DNA from: Halomonas almeriensis | Lineage (GTDB): Bacteria > Pseudomonadota > Gammaproteobacteria > Pseudomonadales > Halomonadaceae | Length of the DNA: 64,000 nt | Reading direction: 5' to 3' | NCBI RefSeq assembly: GCF_030409235.1 | Contig: NZ_JAUFPO010000012.1 | Coordinates: 26,525 to 90,524, forward strand | Part shown: piece after piece, positions 32,849 through 42,537 of the stretch | Position numbering within the stretch: position 1 is the first letter of the stretch | Layout: each line of letters begins with the position of its first letter | The notes under the pieces: generated by a model | The model's input: the letters and a program-made list of their open reading frames with translations, nothing else | Database searches by the model: none | Told to the model about the DNA's origin: nothing | Program-made: the position numbers and the translations under genes

Positions 32849-35452
32849 TTAGGCCTCCTGGGCTACCGGAATCACGTTGGAGGCGGCGTTCTGAAACTCC
32901 TCGATCTCGTGGAAGTTCATGTAACGGTAGATCTCGCCTGCCATGGCATCGAATTCTGCCATGTAACGCCGGTACTCGTCGACACTCGGCAGGCGCCCTT
33001 CGACCGCGGAGACGGCGGCCAGCTCGGCCGAGGCCAGGAAGACATCGGCGCCGTCGCCCAGTCGATTGGGGAAGTTGCGCGTCGAGGTGGAGACCACGGT
33101 GCTCCTGGCGGCGACACGCGCCTGGTTACCCATGCACAACGAGCAGCCGGGCATTTCCATCCGTGCGCCGGCGCGGCCATAGATGCCGTAGTAGCCTTCC
33201 TCGGTGAGCTGGTGCTGGTCCATCTTGGTCGGCGGCGCGAGCCATAGCTTGGTCTTCAGGCTGCCGGCGGGTTGCTTCTCGAGGAGTTTGCCGGCGGCAC
33301 GGAAGTGACCGATGTTGGTCATGCACGAGCCGATGAAGACCTCGTCGATGGAGCGGCCGGCGACATCGGAGAGCAGGCGGGCGTCGTCCGGGTCGTTGGG
33401 CGCGCAGAGCACTGGCTGGTCGAGCTGGTCCAGGTCGATCTCGATGATCTCGGCGTACTCGGCGTCCTTGTCGGCGCGCATCAGGCTGGGGTTATCCAGC
33501 CATTCCTGCATGGCCAGGATCCGGCGTTCGATGGTCCGCTTGTCGCCGTAGCCGTTGGCGATCATCCACTTGAGCAGGGTGACGTTGGATTTGAGGTATT
33601 CGCTGACGCTGTCCTCGGAGAGCGTGATGGTGCAGCCGGCGGCGCTGCGCTCGGCGGAGGCATCGGAAAGCTCGAAGGCCTGCTCGACGGTAAGATCCTC
33701 GAGGCCCTCGATTTCCAGGATGCGGCCGGAGAAGGCGTTCTTCTTGCCGGATTTCTCGACGGTCAGCAGGCCCTGCTGGATGGCGTAGTAGGGGATCGCA
33801 TGGACCAGGTCACGCAGGGTGACGCCCTGCTGACGCTTGCCCTTGAAGCGCACCAGCACGGACTCCGGCATGTCCAGCGGCATCACGCCGGTAGCGGCGG
33901 CGAAGGCCACCAGGCCGGAACCCGCCGGGAAGGAGATGCCCATCGGGAAGCGCGTGTGCGAATCGCCGCCGGTACCCACGGTGTCGGGCAGCAGCATCCG
34001 GTTGAGCCAGCTGTGGATGATGCCGTCGCCGGGGCGCAGAGAGACGCCGCCACGGTTCATGATGAAGTCAGGCAGGGTGTGGTGAGTTTCCACGTCCACC
34101 GGCTTGGGATAGGCGCTGGTATGGCAGAAGGACTGCATGACCAGATCGGACTGGAAGCCCAGGCAGGCCAGATCCTTGAGTTCGTCGCGGGTCATCGGGC
34201 CTGTGGTGTCCTGGGAGCCGACGGTGGTCATCTTCGGCTCGCAGTACATGCCGGGACGCACGCCTTTCATGCCGCAGGCCTTGCCGACCATCTTCTGTGC
34301 CAGGGTGAAGCCATTGTTGCTGGAAGGCGGCTGCTCAGGGCGTCGGAACACCTCGGATGGCTCGAGGCCAAGGGACTCGCGGGCCTTGGCGGTCAGGCCG
34401 CGGCCGATGATCAGCGGAATGCGCCCACCGGCACGTACTTCGTCGAGCAGCAGCTGCGTCTTGAGTTCGAAAGTGGTCAGGACCTCGTCGGTGCCATGGC
34501 GGCAGACCTTACCTTCATACGGGTAGACATCGATGACATCGCCCATCGCGAGCTTTTCGACATCCATCTCGACGGGCAGGGCGCCAGAGTCTTCCATGGT
34601 GTTGAAGAAGATCGGGGCGATCTTGCCACCGAAGCAGAAGCCGCCGGCGCGCTTGTTGGGGACATTGGGGATGTCGTCGCCGAAGAACCACAGCACCGAG
34701 TTGGTGGCCGACTTGCGCGAGGAGCCGGTGCCGACCACATCGCCTACATAGGCGACCGGGAAGCCCTGGGCGCGGACGTCCTCGATCTGCTTGAGTGGGC
34801 CGGTGCTGCCGGGCTCGACCGGCTCGATGCCCTCGCGCTCGTTCTTGAGCATGGCATTGGCGTGCAGCGGAATGTCGGGACGCGACCAGGCATCGGGTGC
34901 CGGCGAGAGATCATCGGTGTTGGTCTCGCCGGGCACCTTGAAGACACTCAGGGTGATCTTCTCGTCGAGTGCCGGGCGAGACAGGAACCATTCGGCCTCT
35001 GCCCAGGAGCGGATGATGTCCCTGGCGACCTCGTTGCCGGCCTTGGCGCGTTCTTCCACGTCATGGAAGGCATCGAACATCAGCAGGGTGTGCTTGAGCT
35101 GTTCGCCGACTTCAGTGGCCAGTGTCTCGTCATCGAGCAGCTCGACCAGCGAGACGATGTTGTAGCCGCCCTGCATGGTGCCCAGCAGTTTGACGGCGTG
35201 GATCCTGTCGACCAGCGGCGATTCGGCCTCGCCCTTGGCGATGGCGGTCAGGAAGGCGGCCTTGACGTAGGCGGCTTCATCGACGCCGGGGGGGATGCGG
35301 TTGGTCAGCAGGTCAAGAATAAACTCTTCCTCGCCGGCCGGCGGGTTTTTCAGCAGCTCGATCAGGGCAGCCGTCTGCTCGGCATTCAGGGGCTTGGGAG
35401 GAATGCCGTTCTGGGCACGTTCCTCGACATGTTGGCGGTAGGCTTCAAGCAC
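32849..35452 (-). CDS. acnB: bifunctional aconitate hydratase 2/2-methylisocitrate dehydratase
   Basis: TCA-cycle aconitase B with a [4Fe-4S] cluster. The 867 residues match the AcnB length and order: N-terminal HEAT-like domain ([41 protein letters not shown]), domain 4 with [20 protein letters not shown], and cluster cysteines in [12 protein letters not shown] and [12 protein letters not shown] use the GTG at 35452 with GAGGG ahead, because AcnB proteins begin at LEEYRKHVAERA-type sequence; the longer frame to 35614 has no homology. It is monocistronic, with its own promoter and terminator. Confidence 0.97.
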   Translation of the reverse strand: MLEAYRQHVEERAQNGIPPKPLNAEQTAALIELLKNPPAGEEEFILDLLTNRIPPGVDEAAYVKAAFLTAIAKGEAESPLVDRIHAVKLLGTMQGGYNIVSLVELLDDETLATEVGEQLKHTLLMFDAFHDVEERAKAGNEVARDIIRSWAEAEWFLSRPALDEKITLSVFKVPGETNTDDLSPAPDAWSRPDIPLHANAMLKNEREGIEPVEPGSTGPLKQIEDVRAQGFPVAYVGDVVGTGSSRKSATNSVLWFFGDDIPNVPNKRAGGFCFGGKIAPIFFNTMEDSGALPVEMDVEKLAMGDVIDVYPYEGKVCRHGTDEVLTTFELKTQLLLDEVRAGGRIPLIIGRGLTAKARESLGLEPSEVFRRPEQPPSSNNGFTLAQKMVGKACGMKGVRPGMYCEPKMTTVGSQDTTGPMTRDELKDLACLGFQSDLVMQSFCHTSAYPKPVDVETHHTLPDFIMNRGGVSLRPGDGIIHSWLNRMLLPDTVGTGGDSHTRFPMGISFPAGSGLVAFAAATGVMPLDMPESVLVRFKGKRQQGVTLRDLVHAIPYYAIQQGLLTVEKSGKKNAFSGRILEIEGLEDLTVEQAFELSDASAERSAAGCTITLSEDSVSEYLKSNVTLLKWMIANGYGDKRTIERRILAMQEWLDNPSLMRADKDAEYAEIIEIDLDQLDQPVLCAPNDPDDARLLSDVAGRSIDEVFIGSCMTNIGHFRAAGKLLEKQPAGSLKTKLWLAPPTKMDQHQLTEEGYYGIYGRAGARMEMPGCSLCMGNQARVAARSTVVSTSTRNFPNRLGDGADVFLASAELAAVSAVEGRLPSVDEYRRYMAEFDAMAGEIYRYMNFHEIEEFQNAASNVIPVAQEA

Positions 35453-35555
35453 GTGGTGGCCCTCATTGGTTATGGCGGCCGACACTCGCGGCCCGCCGAG
35501 GGCTGAACCCGCGCGGAACGGTCGGCACTTGGACGTCGCAGTCATCGGTCCCGTT

Positions 35556-35584
35556 ATTCTAGAAGAAACTGTCGACAATGTTAA
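35556..35584 (-). promoter_or_regulatory. predicted promoter of acnB
   Basis: On the minus strand TTAACA (35584-35579), a 17-nt spacer and TAGAAT (35561-35556) form a good sigma-70 pattern, giving a 5' leader of about 95 nt before the GTG start. The remainder of 35453-35697 shows nothing else. Confidence 0.6.
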
Positions 35585-35697
35585 GAAGGCCCATGATGGC
35601 GGACCTTGAGCCATGCCTGCTGCCGACGGGAGCCGGCCGGGGTGCCAGATGCTCGCTATCGCGTTACCATAGCGGGTTGATTGATGGAGGGTCTGCG

Positions 35698-36132
35698 ATG
35701 TCCGGGCGTGTGGTGTCTCCCTGTATCGGAGTCTGCTCGACCACGGTCGGTGATCGAGTGTGCCGTGGCTGCCAGCGTTACGATGACGAGATACGTGACT
35801 GGCCGGCGCTCGAGACGTCGCAGCGCCAGGCCCGCATGGTAGCGCTGGACGCGTTACGTGTGGAGGTGGCGGCTCGCCACCTCAGGGTGGTTGACGCCGC
35901 GGCTCTTCAGGCCCAGCTCGACCGTCACCGGATTCGCTATCGCGAGGACCAGCCGGCAATGTCGCGCGCGGTGGAATTGTTGCGTGTCGGGCGAGGGCGG
36001 ATTCGCGAACTGTCGCGCTACGGCCTGGTGCCGCATGCCGACCTGGATGCCGAGGCCCTTCACCGGCGCCTGGCCGACGAGCTTGGCCGGGCCGGTGAGG
36101 CTCGTCGCCAGTGTCTCGTCTCTGTTACCTGA
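35698..36132 (+). CDS. DUF1289-domain protein
   Basis: A 144-residue protein whose N-terminus carries the DUF1289 cysteine pattern C-x3-C-x7-C-x2-C ([26 protein letters not shown]), a probable small metal site. The rest is helical and rich in Arg and Leu; it is longer than minimal DUF1289 proteins (about 60). GGAGGG lies before the ATG at 35698. The function of the family is unknown. It lies 69 nt upstream of miaE on the same strand and could be co-transcribed with it. Confidence 0.8.
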   Translation: MSGRVVSPCIGVCSTTVGDRVCRGCQRYDDEIRDWPALETSQRQARMVALDALRVEVAARHLRVVDAAALQAQLDRHRIRYREDQPAMSRAVELLRVGRGRIRELSRYGLVPHADLDAEALHRRLADELGRAGEARRQCLVSVT

Positions 36133-36201
36133 GCCCGAGGCTTCGGGTCGAGTGAACCTGAAGCGGGCGCTTTCGGAACCTGTTTTTTGAGCGGAAATGC
36201 C

Positions 36202-36822
36202 ATGACTGCCACACATGATCCCAGACTGCCCGAGGCCATTCTCGACTTTCTGGCCTGTCCGACTCCGGCTGCCTGGGTCGACTGGGCGCTGGAAAACCCT
36301 GAAACCCTGCTGATCGACCATGCACAGTGCGAGAAAAAGGCTGCCTCCACGGCCATGAGCCTGCTCTATCGATATGTCGATGACAGTGAGTTGCTGACCA
36401 AGATGGCGCGGCTGGCGCGTGAAGAATTGTTGCACTTCGAGCAAGTCGTCAAGTTGATGGAGGGCCGGGGCATTACCTACCGGCCCATCGGGGCAGCGCG
36501 TTATGCCGAGGGACTGCGCCGCCATGTGCGCAGTCAGGAGCCTCAGCGGCTGGTGGATGTGCTGATTGTCGGGGCGATCATCGAGGCCCGCAGTTGCGAG
36601 CGTTTCGCGCGGCTCATTCCCTACTTGGATGATGAGCTTGCCAAGTTCTATCGCGGTCTGGTTAAGTCGGAAGGTCGGCACTACGAAGATTATCTGATGC
36701 TGGCGGAGCGGCTTTCTCATCAGCCCATCGAGGAAAGGGTCGCCTTCCTTGTCGCCCGGGAAGCAGAATTGATCACCACGCCAGATACCGAATTTCGTTT
36801 TCACAGCGGTGTACCGGCCTGA
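36202..36822 (+). CDS. miaE: tRNA-(ms2io6A)-hydroxylase
   Basis: Non-heme di-iron monooxygenase that hydroxylates the isopentenyl side chain of ms2i6A37 in tRNA. The 206 residues contain the ferritin-like helices with EELLHFEQVVKLM, IIEARSCERFARL and SEGRHYEDYLMLA, which supply the Glu and His iron ligands. The ATG at 36202 is preferred over a TTG at 36187. miaA, miaB and other tRNA genes are not nearby. Confidence 0.92.
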   Translation: MTATHDPRLPEAILDFLACPTPAAWVDWALENPETLLIDHAQCEKKAASTAMSLLYRYVDDSELLTKMARLAREELLHFEQVVKLMEGRGITYRPIGAARYAEGLRRHVRSQEPQRLVDVLIVGAIIEARSCERFARLIPYLDDELAKFYRGLVKSEGRHYEDYLMLAERLSHQPIEERVAFLVAREAELITTPDTEFRFHSGVPA

Positions 36823-36857
36823 CGCCGGTGGCTGCCGCACAGCAGGATAAATCCATC

Positions 36858-39800
36858 ATGCGGGACGCTCCCGAAGACGCCGTTCGTGAAGAACAGGACA
36901 CTCTGGCCCTTTTCGGACATTTCTCGCTTACCATCGGCGATGATGCTCTGACGCACTTCAGTTACGACAAGGTCAAGGCACTGCTGGTTTATCTGCTGTT
37001 GCACGATCAGCCGGTCAACCGTGCCTCGCTGGCCGAGCTGCTGTGGCCTGACCAGGGCTTGTCCTCGGGACGCACCAATCTGCGCCATGCCCTGCACTGC
37101 CTGCGGCAGTCCATGGGCGAGCAGGCCGATCAGGTGTTGATGGTGTCGCGCCAGACCATTGCCTTTCGGCTGCCAGAGCACTGGACCTTCGATCTGCATG
37201 AATTGCAGGGCCTGCTGGATGGCCCGCCGGATGTGGCCACCCTGGAAGCCGTGCTCGGCTACTATCAGGGTGACCTGGTCGAGGAGCTGCAGTTGCCCAA
37301 TTGCACCGAGTTCCTGAGATGGCTGGTGCAGGTGCGCAATGAGTGGCGCCAGCGGGTGATCCGCTTTGCCGAGCTTGTTCTCGAACAGAATGAGCCGCTG
37401 CCCGACCCCTTGCTCGAGGGGCTGGTCAGCCGCTTTTCCGGGTATGGCCCCTTTCACGAAAAGCTGGTGCGCCAGCTGGCCGACCACGGGCAGCTGGCGG
37501 CGGCTCACGAGCAGTACAACGCCTTTCTGCAACAGCTGGCACTGAGCGGTCAGCAGCCGGACCCGAGTTTTTTGCAGCTGGCCCGCTACTGGTCGGACGG
37601 GGCGCCTGAGCCGGCCGCGACGAGTGCCGGCCATGGCTTTGCCCCGCCCAGCATCGACCACTCGGCACCGATCCGCGAGGATGAGGTCGAGCAGCGTCAG
37701 TTGTCAGTCATGGCGATTCGCTTGCACATCGAGGCTGATCTATCCTCGCGCAGCGAAGCAAGAGACTTCCTGGCGCTGCAGGTGGAGTTGATGCGCTGGC
37801 TGGAGCAACAGTGCCATCATCTGGGTGGCTCCTGGCTGCCCGGTGCCACCGGGGGCCTGGGGCTTGCCTGCTTCGGCACTCATGGTCCGGCCCATCAGTT
37901 GTCCGAGTTGGTCGCGCTCTACGAGCACTGTCGCCACAGCCTGCCGGATGAATGTCGGCGTCACTGGACGGGAGAAGGCGAGCCGCCGCAGTTTCAGTTC
38001 GCGGCGGGCCTGAACAGCGGTCGGGTGGTCTACCTGCCGGAACGTCATCTGGTCGATCCGCTGGGCCAGGTCACTCAGGTGGCGGTGTCGCTGATGAATG
38101 CCGCCGAGGGCAGTGAGTTGGTGATCTCTCAGGAGGCCAGTCAGCATATGCCGCCGGCCCTGGACCTGCAGCCGCGGCTGACCTCGCGGCTGGTCGCCAA
38201 CGACGGCCGGGTGCGGCTGCGCGCCCTTGTGCTTGGCGGCAACGAAGGAGGGCGTGACGCCATGCCGCCTAGCCTGGTGGGACGTGAAACCGCGCTGCGG
38301 ACCCTGCGTGATGCCTTGGCACGTGCCGGTATCGGGCTGCGTCAGAGTGTGCTGGTGCGCGGTCCTTCCGGCCTGGGCAAGTCGGCGCTGCTTGTCGGCT
38401 TCCGCCAGTTGGATCAGAGTCAGGATGCGCTGATCTGCTGGCAGCCGACTACTCGGCTCTCGGTCCAGGAACCCTATGGTGTGGCACGCCAGCTGGTCCG
38501 CTGGCATCTGGACGGCGAGATCCGCTGTGAGGATTTCGATGAGCATCTGCTGGCCTTGATGCCCGGTGCCCTGAGTGATGAACGTCGCCTGCTGCTCAAG
38601 GAGGCGCTGGGCGTCTGCGAGCCTCGCGAGGGGCTGGCGCTTGCCAAGAGCGGCGAGGCCGTCGAGTTGGTGGGGGGGCTGCTGAGTCGTTTGATCGCAG
38701 TGTTGACCGAGTCACGCACCCTGGTGCTGATGGTCGACGACCTGCAGTGGCTGGACGAGCCGTCCTTCAAGTTGCTGGCGGCCCTGCAGGCCCGCCTGCC
38801 GATCAATTGTCCTTTCATGCTGGTGGCCAGCCATCATGGTCGCGAGACCCTGCCGACCCGCCTGGACTGGGATCAGCAGATTACCCTGGGACGCCTCGAC
38901 GAGACCCAGTCATCGCGGCTGCTGTCGCAGCTGGCCAAGCGCTATCGCCTGCATATTAGCCCGCGGTTGCGCAGCCAGATCATCGAGCGTTGCGACGGTG
39001 TGCCGCTCTATCTGCAGGAGATCTGTCGGCGCGTCGACATGGATCGCCGCGAGGGGCGCACCACCCAGCTCGATGAGCTGCCGCGCGGCCTGCTGGGGCT
39101 GCTGGCCAGCCGCATCGATCAACTGGACACCGACCGGGAGGTGGCGCATGTGGCGGCGGTACTCGGTCGTCAGTTTCGTCTCGACCTGCTGGCGGAGTGC
39201 AGCGGCTGGGAGATGCCGCGCCTGAAGTCGGCCATCGAGCAGATGATCCGCCTGGAGATCATCGAGCCGATGGATAACGACAGCGAGGGGCGCGAGTATC
39301 AGTTTACCCACCAGTTGCTGCAGGAAGCGGCCTATCTGTCCTGCCCGCGGGACATTCGCGTTGATCTTCACCGCCAGGTGGTGGGCTTGATCGAGGAGCA
39401 TTTTCCGGTGTGGATCAGTCGCCACCCGGGCGATTTTGCCACACATCTTCGCCGCAGCGGGCATTATGCGCGTGGCGCCCGCTATTTCGAGCTGGCCGCG
39501 CGCGAAGCCCTCAAGGTCAGTGCCAACCGCACGGCGCTGAGAATGGCCGATTTCGGCCTGGCGAGCCTGCGCCATGTGGAAGACAAGGTCGAGCGCGAGG
39601 TCAGCCTGCATACGGTCCGCGGTCAGGCGGCTTTCGCCCTCGAGGGCCACGGCTCGCCGACGGCGCACGAGAGCTTCGTGCGAGCCCGTGAACTGCTCAA
39701 TACCGGTGACGAGCTGCCCGAGGACAACGAGGACCTCGAGCAGGTCTTTCTCGTCAAGTGGGGCCTCTGGGTAGGCTGCAGCCAGCGCAATGCGCACGCC

Positions 39801-40766
39801 GATGCCTTCATGCTGGCTTCGCGCCTGGCCGATGTGGCGGCACGTCTGGACGACCCGCGCTATCGCCGCCTTGCCGCCTTCGCTCGTGCCAGCTGCGAAT
39901 ACTGGGCCGGGCGCATCGAGCAGGCCTATGAACACCTGGAGGAAATTGATCCGCTCAATTCGCCGATGATGATCGAGTGGTTGCCGTTTTCCGATCATCC
40001 GCAGGTAGCGGCTTCCTGCTTCCAGGGCTGGGCGCTGTGCCTGCGGGGTGACTATCAGCGCGCCGAGCGTCAGGTCGAGTCGGCCATTCGCCTGGCCGAG
40101 CAGATCAATCACCCGGGCAGCCTGGCCATGGCGTTGATGTACGCCGCGGCCCTGTATCGCCAGTTGGGGCATGTGCATCTGGCCTCGAGTCGTGCCGAGC
40201 GCGCCTATGACATCACCGGCTCATCGGACCTGCACCTGTGGCAGATTTCCGCCCGCAGTGTGCTCGGCTGGCAGCGCGCCATGGCCGGGGATCGCGAAGG
40301 CCTGACAGTGCTAGAGGGCACCCTGCAGGAGCTGGCCGATCTCACCGGTCGGGATCCCCATCAACGCCCGGCACTGTGGTTCATCGATGCCTGTGTCTCG
40401 ATGAACGAGCTGGAGCGTGCCGAGGACTACCTCGACCAGTCGCTGATGGTGGCCCGGGAGCGCTCGACGCTGTTCATTCCGGAGCTCTCCATTCAATTGG
40501 CGCTGGTGCGTCAGCGTCTCGGCCGCCCGGCGGAGGATGTGCGTACCCTGGTCGAGCAGGCGCTTGCCCAGGCCCGCAAGGATGGCAATCTGCATCAGGA
40601 GCTGTTCGGGCTGGAACTCTGGTTGACCGTGGTCGATGCGGAAGGCACCCAGGCGCGGGAGGCCTTCCGCGAGTTGCTCGGCAAGGTCAGTCACAGTGAT
40701 GCGCCGGTGCTGGTGCGATGGCGCAATCTGTTGGACAAGCGCTTGCCGCATCTGGTGGATGTCTAG
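36858..40766 (+). CDS. large BTAD/AAA/TPR regulator with a degenerate cyclase domain
   Basis: A 1302-residue signalling protein. Residues about 10-235 form a SARP-like N-terminus: a winged-helix segment (YDKVKALLVYLLLHDQPV, LAELLWPDQ) and a bacterial transcriptional activator domain. About 275-460 resembles a class III nucleotide cyclase (AAGLNSGRVVYL, VAVSLMNAAEGSELVISQEA), but the metal-binding aspartates are absent, so catalysis is not expected. A STAND-type ATPase follows, with Walker A GPSGLGKSA near residue 502 and Walker B LVLMVDDLQW near 624. The C-terminal third is TPR-like helical repeats. The ATG at 36858 has AGGA ahead. Such proteins are typical of actinobacteria and less common in this group. 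Targets are unknown. Confidence 0.8.
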   Translation: MRDAPEDAVREEQDTLALFGHFSLTIGDDALTHFSYDKVKALLVYLLLHDQPVNRASLAELLWPDQGLSSGRTNLRHALHCLRQSMGEQADQVLMVSRQTIAFRLPEHWTFDLHELQGLLDGPPDVATLEAVLGYYQGDLVEELQLPNCTEFLRWLVQVRNEWRQRVIRFAELVLEQNEPLPDPLLEGLVSRFSGYGPFHEKLVRQLADHGQLAAAHEQYNAFLQQLALSGQQPDPSFLQLARYWSDGAPEPAATSAGHGFAPPSIDHSAPIREDEVEQRQLSVMAIRLHIEADLSSRSEARDFLALQVELMRWLEQQCHHLGGSWLPGATGGLGLACFGTHGPAHQLSELVALYEHCRHSLPDECRRHWTGEGEPPQFQFAAGLNSGRVVYLPERHLVDPLGQVTQVAVSLMNAAEGSELVISQEASQHMPPALDLQPRLTSRLVANDGRVRLRALVLGGNEGGRDAMPPSLVGRETALRTLRDALARAGIGLRQSVLVRGPSGLGKSALLVGFRQLDQSQDALICWQPTTRLSVQEPYGVARQLVRWHLDGEIRCEDFDEHLLALMPGALSDERRLLLKEALGVCEPREGLALAKSGEAVELVGGLLSRLIAVLTESRTLVLMVDDLQWLDEPSFKLLAALQARLPINCPFMLVASHHGRETLPTRLDWDQQITLGRLDETQSSRLLSQLAKRYRLHISPRLRSQIIERCDGVPLYLQEICRRVDMDRREGRTTQLDELPRGLLGLLASRIDQLDTDREVAHVAAVLGRQFRLDLLAECSGWEMPRLKSAIEQMIRLEIIEPMDNDSEGREYQFTHQLLQEAAYLSCPRDIRVDLHRQVVGLIEEHFPVWISRHPGDFATHLRRSGHYARGARYFELAAREALKVSANRTALRMADFGLASLRHVEDKVEREVSLHTVRGQAAFALEGHGSPTAHESFVRARELLNTGDELPEDNEDLEQVFLVKWGLWVGCSQRNAHADAFMLASRLADVAARLDDPRYRRLAAFARASCEYWAGRIEQAYEHLEEIDPLNSPMMIEWLPFSDHPQVAASCFQGWALCLRGDYQRAERQVESAIRLAEQINHPGSLAMALMYAAALYRQLGHVHLASSRAERAYDITGSSDLHLWQISARSVLGWQRAMAGDREGLTVLEGTLQELADLTGRDPHQRPALWFIDACVSMNELERAEDYLDQSLMVARERSTLFIPELSIQLALVRQRLGRPAEDVRTLVEQALAQARKDGNLHQELFGLELWLTVVDAEGTQAREAFRELLGKVSHSDAPVLVRWRNLLDKRLPHLVDV

Positions 40767-40773
40767 GGACTGG

Positions 40774-40915
40774 CGGTGAGTAACGAGCGGCGAGAAACGA
40801 GCCGCGAGTTGCGAGCGCTGCGGGATGCGAGTGGCGATTAGTATGCAAAGGTGCCGCTCCCGGCCCCAGAGTTCGGCTTCCAGCCGCTCGTAGCTCGGCT
40901 CTCGAAGCTCGAGGC
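40774..40915. repeat. CGAG/CTCG heptad inverted element (locus F)
   Basis: It starts 8 nt after the stop of the large regulator gene. Six heptads in register end in GAG: CGGTGAG, TAACGAG, CGGCGAG, AAACGAG, CCGCGAG, TTGCGAG (40774-40815). A facing arm has CTCG every 7 bp at 40887, 40894, 40901 and 40908. The arms are complementary and enclose about 70 nt. The rest of the gap to 40998 is featureless. Confidence 0.8.
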
Positions 40916-40998
40916 GAGCTGTTGGCGCCACCCCGGGTATTTGGCAGCCGGTGTGAAAGCCAGTCGCCTACGAGCCTCAACGGTGGGAGAATACGTCA

Positions 40999-41292
40999 AT
41001 GGCGAGGCGTGATCAGGATCAAGGGCCGCGCCCCTCCGCTGATACGGGGTGCCGTGCGGGCTGTGGGGCCTGTTGCATCGCGCCCTCGATCAGCTCGCCG
41101 ATTCCGGGCATGCCCGACGGCAAACCGCAGGGTGTACGCTGCGCGCAGCTCGACGTCGACAACCTCTGCAGGTTGTTCGGCGACCCCCGACGTCCTGCGG
41201 TTTGCCTGGCCTTCGACTACGACCCTGAGCTCTGTGGCAACAATCGCGACCAGGCCATGGCGCTTATCGCTGCCCTGGAAGTGAACACCTGA
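40999..41292 (+). CDS. YkgJ-family cysteine-cluster protein
   Basis: A 97-residue protein with the YkgJ/UPF0153 pattern: CRAGCGACC near residue 18, then CAQL, C in DNLCRLFG and C in RPAVCLAF, expected to chelate zinc or iron-sulfur. It also has the typical ISSPIPGMPDGKPQGVRC stretch. The biochemical role is unknown. It is a short single gene enclosed by heptad elements on both sides (40774-40915 and 41303-41700). Confidence 0.8.
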   Translation: MARRDQDQGPRPSADTGCRAGCGACCIAPSISSPIPGMPDGKPQGVRCAQLDVDNLCRLFGDPRRPAVCLAFDYDPELCGNNRDQAMALIAALEVNT

Positions 41293-41302
41293 ACCCTCTC
41301 GT

Positions 41303-41700
41303 TTTCGAGCCTCGAGCTGCGAGCGACGAGCGGCTGGCAGCCGGGTTACAGGGCCAAGAGCAGCATACGTTTGCTGCTCGCTACCCGTTCCCCTCAGCCG
41401 ACTCCCCAGCGCTCGCCACTCGTTGCTCGTTACTCGCCGCTCGTTTCTCGCCGCTCGTTTCTCGACCCCGCAACCGATCACCCAGTACCCGCAACTCGTG
41501 GCTCGTTGCTCGCCGCTCGTTTCTTGACCCCGCAGCCGATCACCCAGCACTCGCAACTCGTGGCTCGTTGCTCGCCGCTCGTTTCTCGACTCCGCAGCCG
41601 ATCACCCAGCGCTCGCCACTCGTTGCTCGTTTCTCGCCGCTCATTTCTCGTTTCTCGCGGCTCGTTACTCGCGGCCCGAATCTCGTTACTCGCCGCTTCG
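41303..41700. repeat. long heptad region with a 62-bp tandem repeat (locus G)
   Basis: The 5' arm has CGAG every 7 bp at 41306, 41313, 41320 and 41327. The opposite arm, about 41366-41700, is built of CTCGNNN heptads. Inside it a 62-bp unit (beginning ACCCCGCAACCGATCACCC) starts at 41465, 41527 and 41589, with a partial copy before. The array runs into the 3' end of the queD-like gene: its TAA stop (41688-41686) lies in a CTCGTTA heptad. The region fills the 393-nt gap after the YkgJ-type gene. Confidence 0.85.
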
Positions 41701-42537
41701 AGCTTCGGCAATCGCCCCCTTTTCGATACCCTCGAACGCCTGGACTCGGGTATCCCGGCCGGTTTCGCGGCGGATTTCCGTTGCCAGCCAGGCGGCGATG
41801 TTTTCCACCGTGGTGGTGCAGGGCATGATCACACAGCGCTCGCGGGGCAGGTCGATCAGAAAGCGTCCCTGAGCGGCACGGTAGCCAGCCATTAGCCGCC
41901 CCATGATCGAAGCATCCAGGCCGTCTACCACATCGGCTTCATCCACCAGGTAGCGATCCGCCAGGCGCTGGGCCCAGTCGGCTTCCAGTCGGGTAGCGCG
42001 TTGGCCGTTCTGCCAGATATGCAGCCGCGAGCGGTGGCCGTGGGCAATGCGCTGACAATTGCCGTCATGGTGCTTCAGGCCGTGGCTATAGGTGTAGTGA
42101 GCGCCCTCGATGGTCTCTTCACCGAGTGTCAGCCGCACGGCGTCGACGCGTGGCGGAAGCTGACGCACCAGCATCTGCTGGAGATGCTCGGCCAGGTTCG
42201 GCAGGGTGATCGCCGCCCAGGGCAGGAGGCTAAAGGCCTGGCGAGGGCCGCGGACCTCCATGACATAGGGGGTTTCGGTACGAACGCGCAGGCCTTCCGG
42301 GCAGGGTTGAACGTTCACCCCGGGTGCCTCGGTGGGCACCAGCAGGGTATGATCGAGGCTCTGGTCGAGGTGCGACTTGATCCAGGGCTTGACCCGACCG
42401 AAGTCGAACAGCATGCCATCCTCGCCCAGCTCGCCGTCGAGCTCGGCATCCACCCGCCAGCTGGTGCCGATCAGGCCTCGCGTCGGGCACCACATGGAGG
42501 TGTCCAGTTGTGTCAGGCGGTTGACGAAGAGTGTCAT
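41686..42537 (-). CDS. queD: 6-carboxytetrahydropterin synthase-like protein, duplicated T-fold
   Basis: QueD converts 7,8-dihydroneopterin triphosphate to 6-carboxytetrahydropterin in queuosine synthesis. At 283 residues it is more than twice the usual QueD (about 120). An N-terminal T-fold-like half (GTSWRVDAELDGELG, MLFDFGRVKPWIKSHLDQSLDH) lacks the catalytic set. The second half holds GNCQRIAHGHRSRLHI, with the expected catalytic cysteine and zinc histidines. It is third in queC-queE-queD, its ATG overlapping the queE stop by 1 nt (TGATG). The C-terminal codons and stop come from a heptad array, so the tail may be a recent extension. Confidence 0.75.
   Translation of the reverse strand: MTLFVNRLTQLDTSMWCPTRGLIGTSWRVDAELDGELGEDGMLFDFGRVKPWIKSHLDQSLDHTLLVPTEAPGVNVQPCPEGLRVRTETPYVMEVRGPRQAFSLLPWAAITLPNLAEHLQQMLVRQLPPRVDAVRLTLGEETIEGAHYTYSHGLKHHDGNCQRIAHGHRSRLHIWQNGQRATRLEADWAQRLADRYLVDEADVVDGLDASIMGRLMAGYRAAQGRFLIDLPRERCVIMPCTTTVENIAAWLATEIRRETGRDTRVQAFEGIEKGAIAEARSGE

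Noticed and set aside
33272-35506. 744-codon plus-strand frame opposite acnB
   Set aside because: Antisense shadow of a highly conserved enzyme; composition and lack of motifs match other shadows.
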